Shown here piece after piece: positions 6,680 through 12,610 of a stretch of DNA of 13,205 bases; positions within the stretch are counted from its first letter, which is position 1, and each line of letters begins with the position of its first letter. The stretch is from positions 1 through 13,205 of the forward strand of contig URUI01000059.1 of assembly GCA_900551015.1 (NCBI GenBank), in the 5' to 3' direction. The position numbers and the translations under genes were made by a program. This stretch comes from an uncultured Collinsella sp. Lineage in GTDB: Bacteria; Actinomycetota; Coriobacteriia; Coriobacteriales; Coriobacteriaceae. The notes under the pieces were generated by a model. That model worked only from the letters and a program-made list of their open reading frames with translations. It was not told the DNA's origin and did no database searches.

Positions 6680-8206
6680 ATGGAATCGACTGATGTACTG
6701 GTAATTGGATCTGGCATTGCGGGCCTTTGCGCCGCCATCGAAGCGGCACGCACGGGCGCAACCGTCGCTGTGGCAAGCGCCGGCAAGACTATGAGTGGAT
6801 CGAGCTTCTTCCCGGGCACCTGGGGCCTCGGCCTTATTGGTCCCGTCGACGAAGGCGACGAACAGAACCTTATCGACACCATCCAGGCCGTCGGCGGCGG
6901 CGTTGCCGACCCTGAACTCGTCCAGACGTTCGTCCACGGCATTCCCCAGGCAATTGAATGGCTCGAGCAAGACTTGGGCGTTGAGCTTCAGCGTCCGCAA
7001 AGCGTCGAAAGCGCTCAGCAAAAGCAGTTTATCCCCTGCTTTGACCACAAGACGCGCATGTGGCGCGGCCTCACCCGCAAGCCCCTTGAGGACGCTCTGA
7101 CGACCCGGATCGAGTCGCTCGGCATTCGCCTGCTCCCCCGGCATGAGCTTATCGACCTTGTTGAAGATACGGACGGAAAGATTGTCGGCGCCACGCTCTA
7201 CGACCGGACAAACGAGCGTCTCGTGCCTATGGCAGTCAAGGCCACTATCATCGCTGCGGGCGGCACGGGTGGCCTGTTCGAGCGCAGCCTCACTTCCGCC
7301 GACGTGCTCAGCTCATCACAGGCTATCGCGCTGGCGCACGGTGCGTCCCTTACTAATATAGAGTTCATGCAGATGATGCCCGGCTTTATAGAGCCCAAGC
7401 GAAACCTTGTTTTTAACGAGAAGACCTGGCGCTACGTCAAGTTCGACCAGCCGGTCGATATCGCCGACGATAAGCTCGACGATCTGCTCGAGCAACGCTC
7501 CGGATATGGTCCCTTCACTTCGCGTCTGGATTCTCGCGCTATCGACCTAGCCATCGACCAAGCGGGAGCCGAAGGCCTGGCGCTCCACTACGACTTCCCC
7601 CGCGAGGACGTCCCCGAGTTTGTGCAGACCTTTGCCACCTGGCTACAAGACGAGCACGGCATCGCGCCGACCGACGAGATGCGCGTGGCGATGTATGCCC
7701 ACGCCGCTAACGGCGGCATCAAGATCGATAAGACCGCGCAAACGGGCGTTGAGGGCCTCTACGCTTGCGGCGAGGCGACAGGCGGCATGCACGGCGCCGA
7801 CCGCATCGGCGGCTTGTCGAGTGCCAATGGCATCGTATTCGGGCGCATCGCGGGCGCATCGGCAGCTCGAGCAGCGCTGGACGCTCCCGAGGCGGCCGCT
7901 CCGATGGATATCGCCCTCCCTCAGTATGGCATTGCCACAACAGATGCCGAACGCCTGACACACAGCCTTAAGCACACGATGAGCACCTATTGCATGATCA
8001 ACAGGACCGAAGCAGGTCTATCCAAGGCCCTGCAACAGCTTGAAAGCCTGAAAGACGAGGCAACGGCGCTGAGCAAGCCGCATGCCAATGACAGCGAGAT
8101 CGCAGCCCTCGCCCGCCTGCAATCGCAGAATCAGCTGGCAACGGAGATGGTCAAAGCCATGCACAAGCGGACCGAAAGTCTCGGATCGCACTGCCGAGCG
8201 AATTAA
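6680..8206 (+). CDS. FAD-dependent oxidoreductase, fumarate reductase / L-aspartate oxidase superfamily
   Basis: A 508-residue flavoprotein. The N-terminus has a Rossmann dinucleotide motif (VIGSGIAG, 8-15). Further FAD-family signatures are IIAAGGTGGLF (190-200), HAANGGIKID (341-350) and LYACGEATGGMHGADRIGG (360-378). The C-terminal helical part (about 423-508) resembles that of SdhA/NadB proteins. It has no Tat or Sec signal, haem or FMN-attachment motif, so it should act in the cytosol with non-covalent FAD; the segment that carries the FAD-linking His in SdhA/FrdA reads SGSSFFPGTWG here. The usual FHPT active-site segment is replaced by MMPGF (232-236), so the substrate may not be fumarate, succinate or aspartate. 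The start at 6680 has GAGAAAGGAA at 6666-6675; an in-frame ATG at 6623 has no such site. No nad or sdh neighbours are present, so the function is open. Confidence 0.8.
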   Translation: MESTDVLVIGSGIAGLCAAIEAARTGATVAVASAGKTMSGSSFFPGTWGLGLIGPVDEGDEQNLIDTIQAVGGGVADPELVQTFVHGIPQAIEWLEQDLGVELQRPQSVESAQQKQFIPCFDHKTRMWRGLTRKPLEDALTTRIESLGIRLLPRHELIDLVEDTDGKIVGATLYDRTNERLVPMAVKATIIAAGGTGGLFERSLTSADVLSSSQAIALAHGASLTNIEFMQMMPGFIEPKRNLVFNEKTWRYVKFDQPVDIADDKLDDLLEQRSGYGPFTSRLDSRAIDLAIDQAGAEGLALHYDFPREDVPEFVQTFATWLQDEHGIAPTDEMRVAMYAHAANGGIKIDKTAQTGVEGLYACGEATGGMHGADRIGGLSSANGIVFGRIAGASAARAALDAPEAAAPMDIALPQYGIATTDAERLTHSLKHTMSTYCMINRTEAGLSKALQQLESLKDEATALSKPHANDSEIAALARLQSQNQLATEMVKAMHKRTESLGSHCRAN

Positions 8207-8248
8207 ACTGGACACCTATCTAAAGCAAAACACAACTAATCGATATCT

Positions 8249-8284
8249 ATGGGCCCCGTGAACTCGAAGTGGCACGGGGCCCAT
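8249..8284. terminator. Perfect 12-bp hairpin after the flavoprotein gene, possible terminator
   Basis: ATGGGCCCCGTG (8249-8260) pairs exactly with CACGGGGCCCAT (8273-8284) around a 12-base loop. It lies 42 bases after the oxidoreductase stop and before dinD. No T-run follows on either strand, so it is an atypical terminator or an mRNA-end structure. Confidence 0.45.
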
Positions 8285-8367
8285 TCGTGTCCGCACGGCA
8301 GCGTATCCTAATTCTGAATACAGAGCGGGCAAAGCCCGCATAGACAATAGGCCAGCGAGGAGGAGAT

Positions 8368-9228
8368 ATGGACAGTAGAGATATCGAGAAGTGGCGTGTC
8401 AAACTTGATAGCTATGCCAATGTGGAAGACGGCGTTGAGTATTGGCTCGCACGCGATTTAATGGAACCCATGGGGTACACTCGATGGGAGAACTTCGCCG
8501 AAGTTGTTAAGAGGGCAAAAGTCTCGTGCGAAACAAACAAAACTCCAGTTGATTCCCATTTTCGTGACACCACGAAAATGGTAACTGCCGGTGTCGCCGC
8601 TCGCGCGGTTAAAGACTACAAACTTACGCGCTATGCATGCTATTTAATCGCCCAGAACGGAGATTCAAACAAGCAAGAAATCGCGCTCGCACAGGCGTAC
8701 TTCGCCGTGCAGACGCGCCGCCAAGAGCTCATAGAGCAGCGCTTCGCAGAGATTCAGCGCTTGCAGGCGCGCCACTCGCTATCTGATTCAGAGAAACAGC
8801 TCTCGGGTATTGCGTTCAAACGCGGCGTGGACTCCAAAGGATTCGCAATCATCAAGTCGAAGGGCGATGAAGCGTTATTCGGCGGCAGAAGCACGGCGGA
8901 AATGAAGCAACAGCTCGGCGTATCCAAGAGCTCGGCATTGGCGGACAGGCTAGCCGATGTTCTCATCAAAGCAAAGGACCTTACGAACTCGATGACGGCC
9001 TTCAACGCCGAGGAACACGACCTGTACGGTCTGGACCAGATCAAGCAAGAGCACGTCGAGAACAACACAAGCGTGCGTGGCAGCCTCATCGACCGCGGAA
9101 TTGTACCCGAGAACCTACCGCCTGCCGAAGATACAAAGAAGCTCGAACGTCGCGTGAAAGCAGACGAGAAAAAGCTCAAGGAGGGTACAGACGGATTCAC
9201 CGACCCCCAGGGCAGGCTCGACTTGTAA
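8368..9228 (+). CDS. dinD: DNA-damage-inducible protein D (DinD)
   Basis: A 286-residue protein closely resembling E. coli DinD, which is SOS-induced and is reported to inhibit RecA. Shared stretches include EYWLARDLMEPMGYTRWENF (24-43), the segment VKDYKLTRYACYLIAQNGD (81-99) and ALAQAYFAVQTRRQEL (106-121). The length is near the family's usual 270-290. The N-terminal part looks like a BRO-N-type DNA-binding domain; the C-terminus is charged and Lys/Glu-rich. The start at 8368 has GAGGAGGAG just upstream. Codon use is visibly more A- and T-rich than in neighbours, and the gene lies beside a tRNA locus, which fits horizontal transfer. No GAAC-N4-GTTC type LexA box was seen in 8207-8367, so SOS control is not supported here. 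A small GCGGGC-AAA-GCCCGC hairpin (about 8325-8339) lies upstream. Confidence 0.88.
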   Translation: MDSRDIEKWRVKLDSYANVEDGVEYWLARDLMEPMGYTRWENFAEVVKRAKVSCETNKTPVDSHFRDTTKMVTAGVAARAVKDYKLTRYACYLIAQNGDSNKQEIALAQAYFAVQTRRQELIEQRFAEIQRLQARHSLSDSEKQLSGIAFKRGVDSKGFAIIKSKGDEALFGGRSTAEMKQQLGVSKSSALADRLADVLIKAKDLTNSMTAFNAEEHDLYGLDQIKQEHVENNTSVRGSLIDRGIVPENLPPAEDTKKLERRVKADEKKLKEGTDGFTDPQGRLDL

Positions 9229-9237
9229 AGCGTCTGT

Positions 9238-9331
9238 GCCCTTACGGGTTCGACCCCATGCGAGGTCAACAAAAAAGCGACCAGCCTAAGCCAGTCGCTT
9301 TAACATACTTTGGGTGGGCCGTCAGGGGGTC
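9238..9331. repeat. Direct repeat copy A: 3' end of tRNA-Lys plus terminator region
   Basis: This 94-base segment matches 9416-9509 except inside the terminator stem. Read on the minus strand it begins with the last part of tRNA-Lys (from within the T arm: GACCCCCTGACGGCCCACC), has one extra base just after CCA, then the terminator and about 35 further bases. The rest of the tRNA is absent. It is a tRNA remnant or attachment-site-like duplication. Confidence 0.8.
9271..9301 (-). terminator. Terminator in repeat copy A (minus strand)
   Basis: On the minus strand a 10-bp stem (arms 9290-9299 and 9276-9285, two wobble pairs, TTAG loop) is followed by T6 (A6 at 9271-9276 on the plus strand). It stands downstream of the tRNA-Lys remnant. 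On the plus strand it could weakly stop dinD transcripts, but only TTT follows. Confidence 0.75.
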
Positions 9332-9415
9332 AGCCTGCTGCGCAGGCGGCCGCTGCGGCGCCAAGGCGCCTTGCGCGCTGCGCTGGCAAACGCTTGCGCG
9401 TTTTCTCAGCTCCGC
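9332..9415. repeat. GC-rich cluster of small palindromes between the two tRNA-end copies
   Basis: Three adjacent inverted repeats are visible: GCCTGC-TGC-GCAGGC (9333-9347), GGCGCC-AA-GGCGCC (9357-9370) and AAACGC-TTGC-GCGTTT (9388-9403). There is no gene. It replaces what would be the 5' part of a second tRNA-Lys. Confidence 0.55.
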
Positions 9416-9509
9416 GCCCTTTCGGGTTCGGCCCCATGAAAGGTCAACAAAAAAGACGGCCAACTTTTGCTGACCGTCTTAACATGCTTTGGTGGGCCGT
9501 CAGGGGGTC
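9416..9509. repeat. Direct repeat copy B: includes the 3' end of the intact tRNA-Lys
   Basis: This is the counterpart of 9238-9331. The first 40 bases differ at only 4 positions, the last 29-30 bases at two (an A/G change and a one-base insertion), while the terminator stem between them has diverged. It belongs to the functional tRNA operon. Confidence 0.8.
9449..9480 (-). terminator. Terminator of the tRNA-His/tRNA-Lys operon
   Basis: On the minus strand a 12-bp stem with two wobble pairs (arms 9469-9480 and 9453-9464) and an AAAA loop is followed by T6 (plus-strand A6 at 9449-9454). It lies 10 bases after the tRNA-Lys CCA end. Confidence 0.9.
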
Positions 9510-9565
9510 GAACCCTGGACCTTGGGATTAAGAGTCCCCTGCTCTACCAACTGAGCTAACGACCC
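9490..9565 (-). tRNA. tRNA-Lys (anticodon CUU)
   Basis: The minus strand folds as a complete tRNA: acceptor GGGTCGT/ACGGCCC, D arm GCTC-AGTTGGTA-GAGC, anticodon loop CTCTTAA with anticodon CTT, T arm CAGGG-TTCGACC-CCCTG, discriminator A and an encoded CCA at 9490-9492. Its body is very similar to bacterial tRNA-Lys. It is the second gene of a two-tRNA operon, 22 bases after tRNA-His. Its 3' end is duplicated at 9302-9331. Confidence 0.96.
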
Positions 9566-9587
9566 GATATCAACACGAAGCAAGAAC

Positions 9588-9665
9588 TGGGGTGGGTAAA
9601 GGGACTCGAACCCTCGACCTACGGGACCACAACCCGTCGCTCTAGCCAACTGAGCTACACCCACC
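9588..9665 (-). tRNA. tRNA-His (anticodon GUG)
   Basis: The minus strand gives an 8-bp-type acceptor with the extra G(-1) typical of tRNA-His (G plus GTGGGTG pairing TACCCAC, discriminator C), D arm GCTC/GAGC, anticodon stem ACGGG/CCCGT with loop TTGTGGT (anticodon GTG), T arm GAGGG-TTCGAGT-CCCTT and an encoded CCA at 9588-9590. It is the first gene of the His-Lys operon. Confidence 0.96.
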
Positions 9666-9691
9666 GTGTCCTGTGCGCTTCGCGCTCGACT

Positions 9692-9720
9692 ATTATTGCA
9701 AGGAACGCCACGCGATGCAA
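9692..9720 (-). promoter_or_regulatory. Sigma-70-type promoter of the tRNA operon
   Basis: On the minus strand TTGCAT (9720-9715) and AATAAT (9697-9692) are separated by exactly 17 bases, close to the TTGACA-N17-TATAAT consensus. The -10 lies 26 bases upstream of the tRNA-His 5' end, an apt distance for a short leader. Confidence 0.8.
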
Positions 9721-9830
9721 GCCCCAATTTTCAAGAATTTTGAAAAGAGTTTTTCGAGACCATTTCGAGCAATTCCCACCGGTTTCATAGGAGTAAACTT
9801 GCCCCACTGCAAATGCTCGAAAGGACAAGC

Positions 9831-11012
9831 ATGAAAGAACTCTCCAACCGTACGGCAACGTTTACCGATTCGGTCATCCGCCGCATGACGCGCATCTCCA
9901 ATAAGTATGGCGCCGTCAACCTGTCGCAGGGCTTCCCCGACTTCGATCCCCCGGCGCAGCTGCTCAACAGCCTGAGCGCCATCGCCAGCGACCCCAAGCC
10001 GCTCTATCACCAGTACTCCATCACCTGGGGCTCCCAGGCCATGCGTGAGGCGCTTGCCGCCAAGCAGGAGCACTTTATGGGCATGCCGATCAACCCCAAC
10101 GAGAACATCGTGGTCACCTGCGGCTCCACCGAGGCCATGATGGCCGCCATGATGACGGTCACAAACCCCGGCGACAAGGTCGTCATCTTCTCGCCATTCT
10201 ACGAGAACTACGGCGCCGACACGATCCTCTCGGGTGCCGAGCCCATCTACGTGCCGCTTAACCCACCTGCGTTCGACTTTGACCGCGAGACACTCGAGGC
10301 GGCCTTCCGCGACAACGATCCCAAGGCCATCGTCCTGTGCAACCCTTCCAACCCCTGCGGCAAGGTCTTTACGCGCGAGGAGCTCACCTTAATCGCCGAC
10401 CTCTGCAAAAAGTACGACGCCTACTGCATTACCGACGAGGTATACGAGCACATCGTCTACGCGCCCCACGAGCACGTCTATATGGCCACGCTGCCCGGCA
10501 TGTTCGATCGAACCATCAGCTGCAGTTCGCTGTCTAAGACGTACTCCATCACCGGCTGGCGTCTGGGCTGCACCATCGCCCCGGCCCAGATCACCGAGCG
10601 CATTAAAAAGGTCCACGACTTCCTCACCGTGGGTGCTGCCGCTCCCCTGCAGGAAGCTGTCGTCACCGCCCTCAAATTCGACGACAGCTATTACCAGGAG
10701 GTCCTCGACCTCTACACCGCCAAGCGCGACCTATTCTGTCAGGGGCTCGATAGCATCGGTCTTGAGCACAACGTGCCGCAGGGCGCCTACTACGTGATGA
10801 TGGATATCTCGGAGTTTGGCTATGACAGCGACCTCGACTTCTGCGAGGACCTGGCCTCCAAGGTGGGCGTGGGCGCTGTTCCCGGATCGAGCTTCTTCCG
10901 CGAGCCCGTCAACCATCTGATTCGTTTCCACTTTGCCAAGCGAGACGAGACGCTCAACGCTGCGCTTGAGAACCTCAAGTCGCTACGTGATAAAATCAAC
11001 CCGCGCGGGTAA
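9831..11012 (+). CDS. Class I/II pyridoxal-phosphate aminotransferase
   Basis: A 393-residue cytosolic PLP enzyme of the fold-type I aspartate aminotransferase superfamily. It shows LSQGFPDFDPP (31-41), the substrate and PLP pocket NPSNPCG (Asn174), TDEVYEH (Asp202, Tyr205), SLSKTYSITGWRLG with the Schiff-base Lys236 and Arg244, and the carboxylate-binding Arg365 in LIRFHFA. The GFPDFDPP start and overall pattern resemble the kynurenine/methionine/glutamine transaminase subgroup, which moves an amino group to a 2-oxo acid; the exact substrate cannot be read from sequence. The start at 9831 has GAAAGGAC at 9819-9826; the in-frame ATG at 9813 would include this site and has none of its own. It is a single-gene unit with its own terminator, divergent from the tRNA operon. 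Confidence 0.9.
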   Translation: MKELSNRTATFTDSVIRRMTRISNKYGAVNLSQGFPDFDPPAQLLNSLSAIASDPKPLYHQYSITWGSQAMREALAAKQEHFMGMPINPNENIVVTCGSTEAMMAAMMTVTNPGDKVVIFSPFYENYGADTILSGAEPIYVPLNPPAFDFDRETLEAAFRDNDPKAIVLCNPSNPCGKVFTREELTLIADLCKKYDAYCITDEVYEHIVYAPHEHVYMATLPGMFDRTISCSSLSKTYSITGWRLGCTIAPAQITERIKKVHDFLTVGAAAPLQEAVVTALKFDDSYYQEVLDLYTAKRDLFCQGLDSIGLEHNVPQGAYYVMMDISEFGYDSDLDFCEDLASKVGVGAVPGSSFFREPVNHLIRFHFAKRDETLNAALENLKSLRDKINPRG

Positions 11013-11036
11013 GGACGGTCAGTAACTAAAGGCACT

Positions 11037-11079
11037 AAAGAAACCTCGTGAACCCGTTGGGCCATGAGGTTTCTTTTTA
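11037..11079 (+). terminator. Intrinsic terminator of the aminotransferase gene
   Basis: An 11-bp stem (AAAGAAACCTC 11037-11047, GAGGTTTCTTT 11066-11076) with an 18-base loop that contains a further CCC/GGG pairing is followed by TTTTTAT-type sequence. It lies 24 bases after the stop. Confidence 0.88.
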
Positions 11080-11107
11080 TAGCGACCTCATTTATTTTTT
11101 AGAGCGC

Positions 11108-11113
11108 TATACT
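11108..11113 (+). promoter_or_regulatory. Possible -10 box for the sugar kinase gene
   Basis: TATACT matches the -10 consensus at 5 of 6 positions and lies 35 bases before the start codon, within a short AT-rich stretch after the terminator. No convincing -35 was found. Confidence 0.4.
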
Positions 11114-11148
11114 TTAGTCACGGAGCAACTCGTCCAGAGAGGAATACT

Positions 11149-12039
11149 ATGGCAGAGCAGCAGCTTATCGGAGCGCTCGAGGCCGGCGGCACCAAGATGG
11201 TCTGCGCCACGGGCTATGCAGACGGCACGGTCCTGGAACGCGAGCAGATTGCGACCACGACCCCGCAGGAGACCGTTGAGGCCGTCAACGCATGGTTTGC
11301 CGACAAGGACATCGCCGCGCTGGGCATCGGCGCCTTTGGCCCCACCGCAGTCAACCCTGCCTCGTCCCAATACGGCAAGATCCTGGAGACGCCCAAAACG
11401 GCATGGCGCTACTTTGACCTGCTGGGCACCATCCAAAACGAGCTCAATATTCCCTGCGGCTACGACACCGACGTCAACGTCGCCTGCCTGGGCGAGGTCA
11501 CCTTTGGTTGCGCCCAGGGCCTCACTGACGTGGTGTATCTGACCATCGGTACCGGCGTGGGCGCCGGCGTGCTCTCGGGCGGTAAGCTCGTGCACGGCAT
11601 GATGCATCCCGAGGCCGGCCACATCCTGGTCACGCGCGACCCGCGCGACACCATCGGCGAGCACAGCGGCTGCCCCTTCCACGACAACTGCCTCGAGGGC
11701 CTCATCGCCGGTCCCGGCGTCAAAAAGCGCTGGGGTGGCAAGAGCGCCGGAGAGATGGCCGATGACCCGGAGGCCATGGACCTGCTCGCCGGCTATCTGG
11801 CGCAGGCGCTCATGACCTACATCCTGTGCTACGCACCGCAAAAGATCGTCATCGGTGGCGGCGTGGCCGACCACACCCCCATCGTGCCGCTCGCGCGCAA
11901 GAAGTGCGCCGAGATGCTCAACGGCTACATCGTCACGCCCGAGATGGCCGACATTGATAGCTATATCGTCAACAACAGCCTCGAGGGCAAACAGGGCATT
12001 ATGGGCTGCTTGGCCCTGGGCGCTCAGGCGCTTCAGTAG
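11149..12039 (+). CDS. ROK-family sugar kinase, fructokinase type
   Basis: A 296-residue kinase that should phosphorylate a hexose, most likely fructose to fructose 6-phosphate, with ATP in the cytosol. The N-terminal ATP motif IGALEAGGTKMVCATG is that of the B. subtilis YdhR/GmuE group. The catalytic base is Asp108 in GYDTDVNVACLGE. LTIGTGVGAGVLSGGKLVHG (131-150) is the ROK signature, and HPEAGH followed by HSGCPFHDNCLEGL supplies His158 and Cys175/His178/Cys181 as probable zinc ligands. IVIGGGVA (233-240) is the second nucleotide motif. The length is normal. AGAGAGGAA at 11136-11144 fixes the start. There is no PTS or glycosidase neighbour, so the physiological sugar is not shown; mannose or another hexose is possible. 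Confidence 0.9.
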   Translation: MAEQQLIGALEAGGTKMVCATGYADGTVLEREQIATTTPQETVEAVNAWFADKDIAALGIGAFGPTAVNPASSQYGKILETPKTAWRYFDLLGTIQNELNIPCGYDTDVNVACLGEVTFGCAQGLTDVVYLTIGTGVGAGVLSGGKLVHGMMHPEAGHILVTRDPRDTIGEHSGCPFHDNCLEGLIAGPGVKKRWGGKSAGEMADDPEAMDLLAGYLAQALMTYILCYAPQKIVIGGGVADHTPIVPLARKKCAEMLNGYIVTPEMADIDSYIVNNSLEGKQGIMGCLALGAQALQ

Positions 12040-12121
12040 CAGACGCACCCACAGGGCGTGGCGCGCCCGGCAAATCCGACCTACGGAACGACGCCACCAC
12101 GCCTCATATAAGCCCTCAAAT

Positions 12122-12168
12122 AAAAAAGGCCGCCTAGGACCAAACAATACGTCCTAGGCGGCTTTTTT
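12122..12168. terminator. Bidirectional terminator between the sugar kinase and vanZ-like genes
   Basis: A perfect 12-bp stem (GCCGCCTAGGAC 12129-12140, GTCCTAGGCGGC 12151-12162) with a 10-base loop is flanked by A6 on the left and T6 on the right. It therefore serves both converging transcripts. Its right arm contains the stop codon and last two Ala codons of the VanZ-like gene. Confidence 0.93.
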
Positions 12169-12603
12169 GGCGCGCATCAGCGGCCGTAAGAGATATCGGA
12201 GCACAACGCCCGTTGCCGCACCACAGCAGTCGATCATCACATCGGTGATCATGCCGGCGCGTCCCGGCACAAAGAGCTGAATCGTCTCGTCGATCGAGGG
12301 AATCAGCAGCAGGAACACCGCCGTGGGCAGCAGCACGTCAAAGGTGCGCCGGCCCTCAAAATCAAAGGCGTGCGTTGCCAAGATACCGAGCACCATATAC
12401 TCGGTAAAATGCGCGCACTTGCGAACAACAAAATTGGTCACCCATGCATATGGAAGTCCCACGCCGTGCAGGAAACCGCGGATAGCTTCCATGACTGTTA
12501 GGCTCAGCGAGCCCGACCCCGAGCCGGGAACCAGCGAATTGCCCCAGATCAAGAGCGCCATCAGGCAGGTCACGACCGCCCATTTTCGATTGATCTTAAC
12601 CAT
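12154..12603 (-). CDS. VanZ-like membrane protein
   Basis: A 149-residue integral membrane protein with four hydrophobic segments at about 8-27, 60-80, 88-111 and 118-139. It carries the family pattern: VRKCAHFTEYMVLG (Arg61, Lys62, His65, Glu68) and SIDETIQLFVPGRAGMITDV (Asp105, Glu106, Gln109, Arg115, Asp121) with Asp125. VanZ was first described as a teicoplanin-resistance accessory protein, but most family members are chromosomal with no known role; resistance should not be inferred. The start at 12603 has GGAGG at 12616-12620, at a longish 12-base spacing. It begins 7 bases after the stop of the gene upstream on the minus strand, so the two are probably co-transcribed. Its stop lies inside the shared terminator. 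Confidence 0.88.
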   Translation of the reverse strand: MVKINRKWAVVTCLMALLIWGNSLVPGSGSGSLSLTVMEAIRGFLHGVGLPYAWVTNFVVRKCAHFTEYMVLGILATHAFDFEGRRTFDVLLPTAVFLLLIPSIDETIQLFVPGRAGMITDVMIDCCGAATGVVLRYLLRPLMRAKKAA

Positions 12604-12610
12604 GCAGAAG

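Noticed and set aside
8320..8340. Hairpin GCGGGC-AAA-GCCCGC upstream of dinD as a LexA or other operator
   Set aside because: It does not match known SOS-box patterns; too short and generic to assign.
9242..9256. CGGGTTCGACCCC in copy A as the T arm of another tRNA
   Set aside because: No 5-bp T stem, acceptor or anticodon arm can be fitted around it on either strand.
9258..9531. Small frames across the repeat and tRNA region
   Set aside because: They cross tRNA genes, terminators and palindromes, so they cannot be protein genes.
11107..12147. Minus-strand open frame of about 346 codons opposite the sugar kinase
   Set aside because: The kinase on the plus strand has all catalytic motifs; the antisense frame has none and runs through the terminator of the region.
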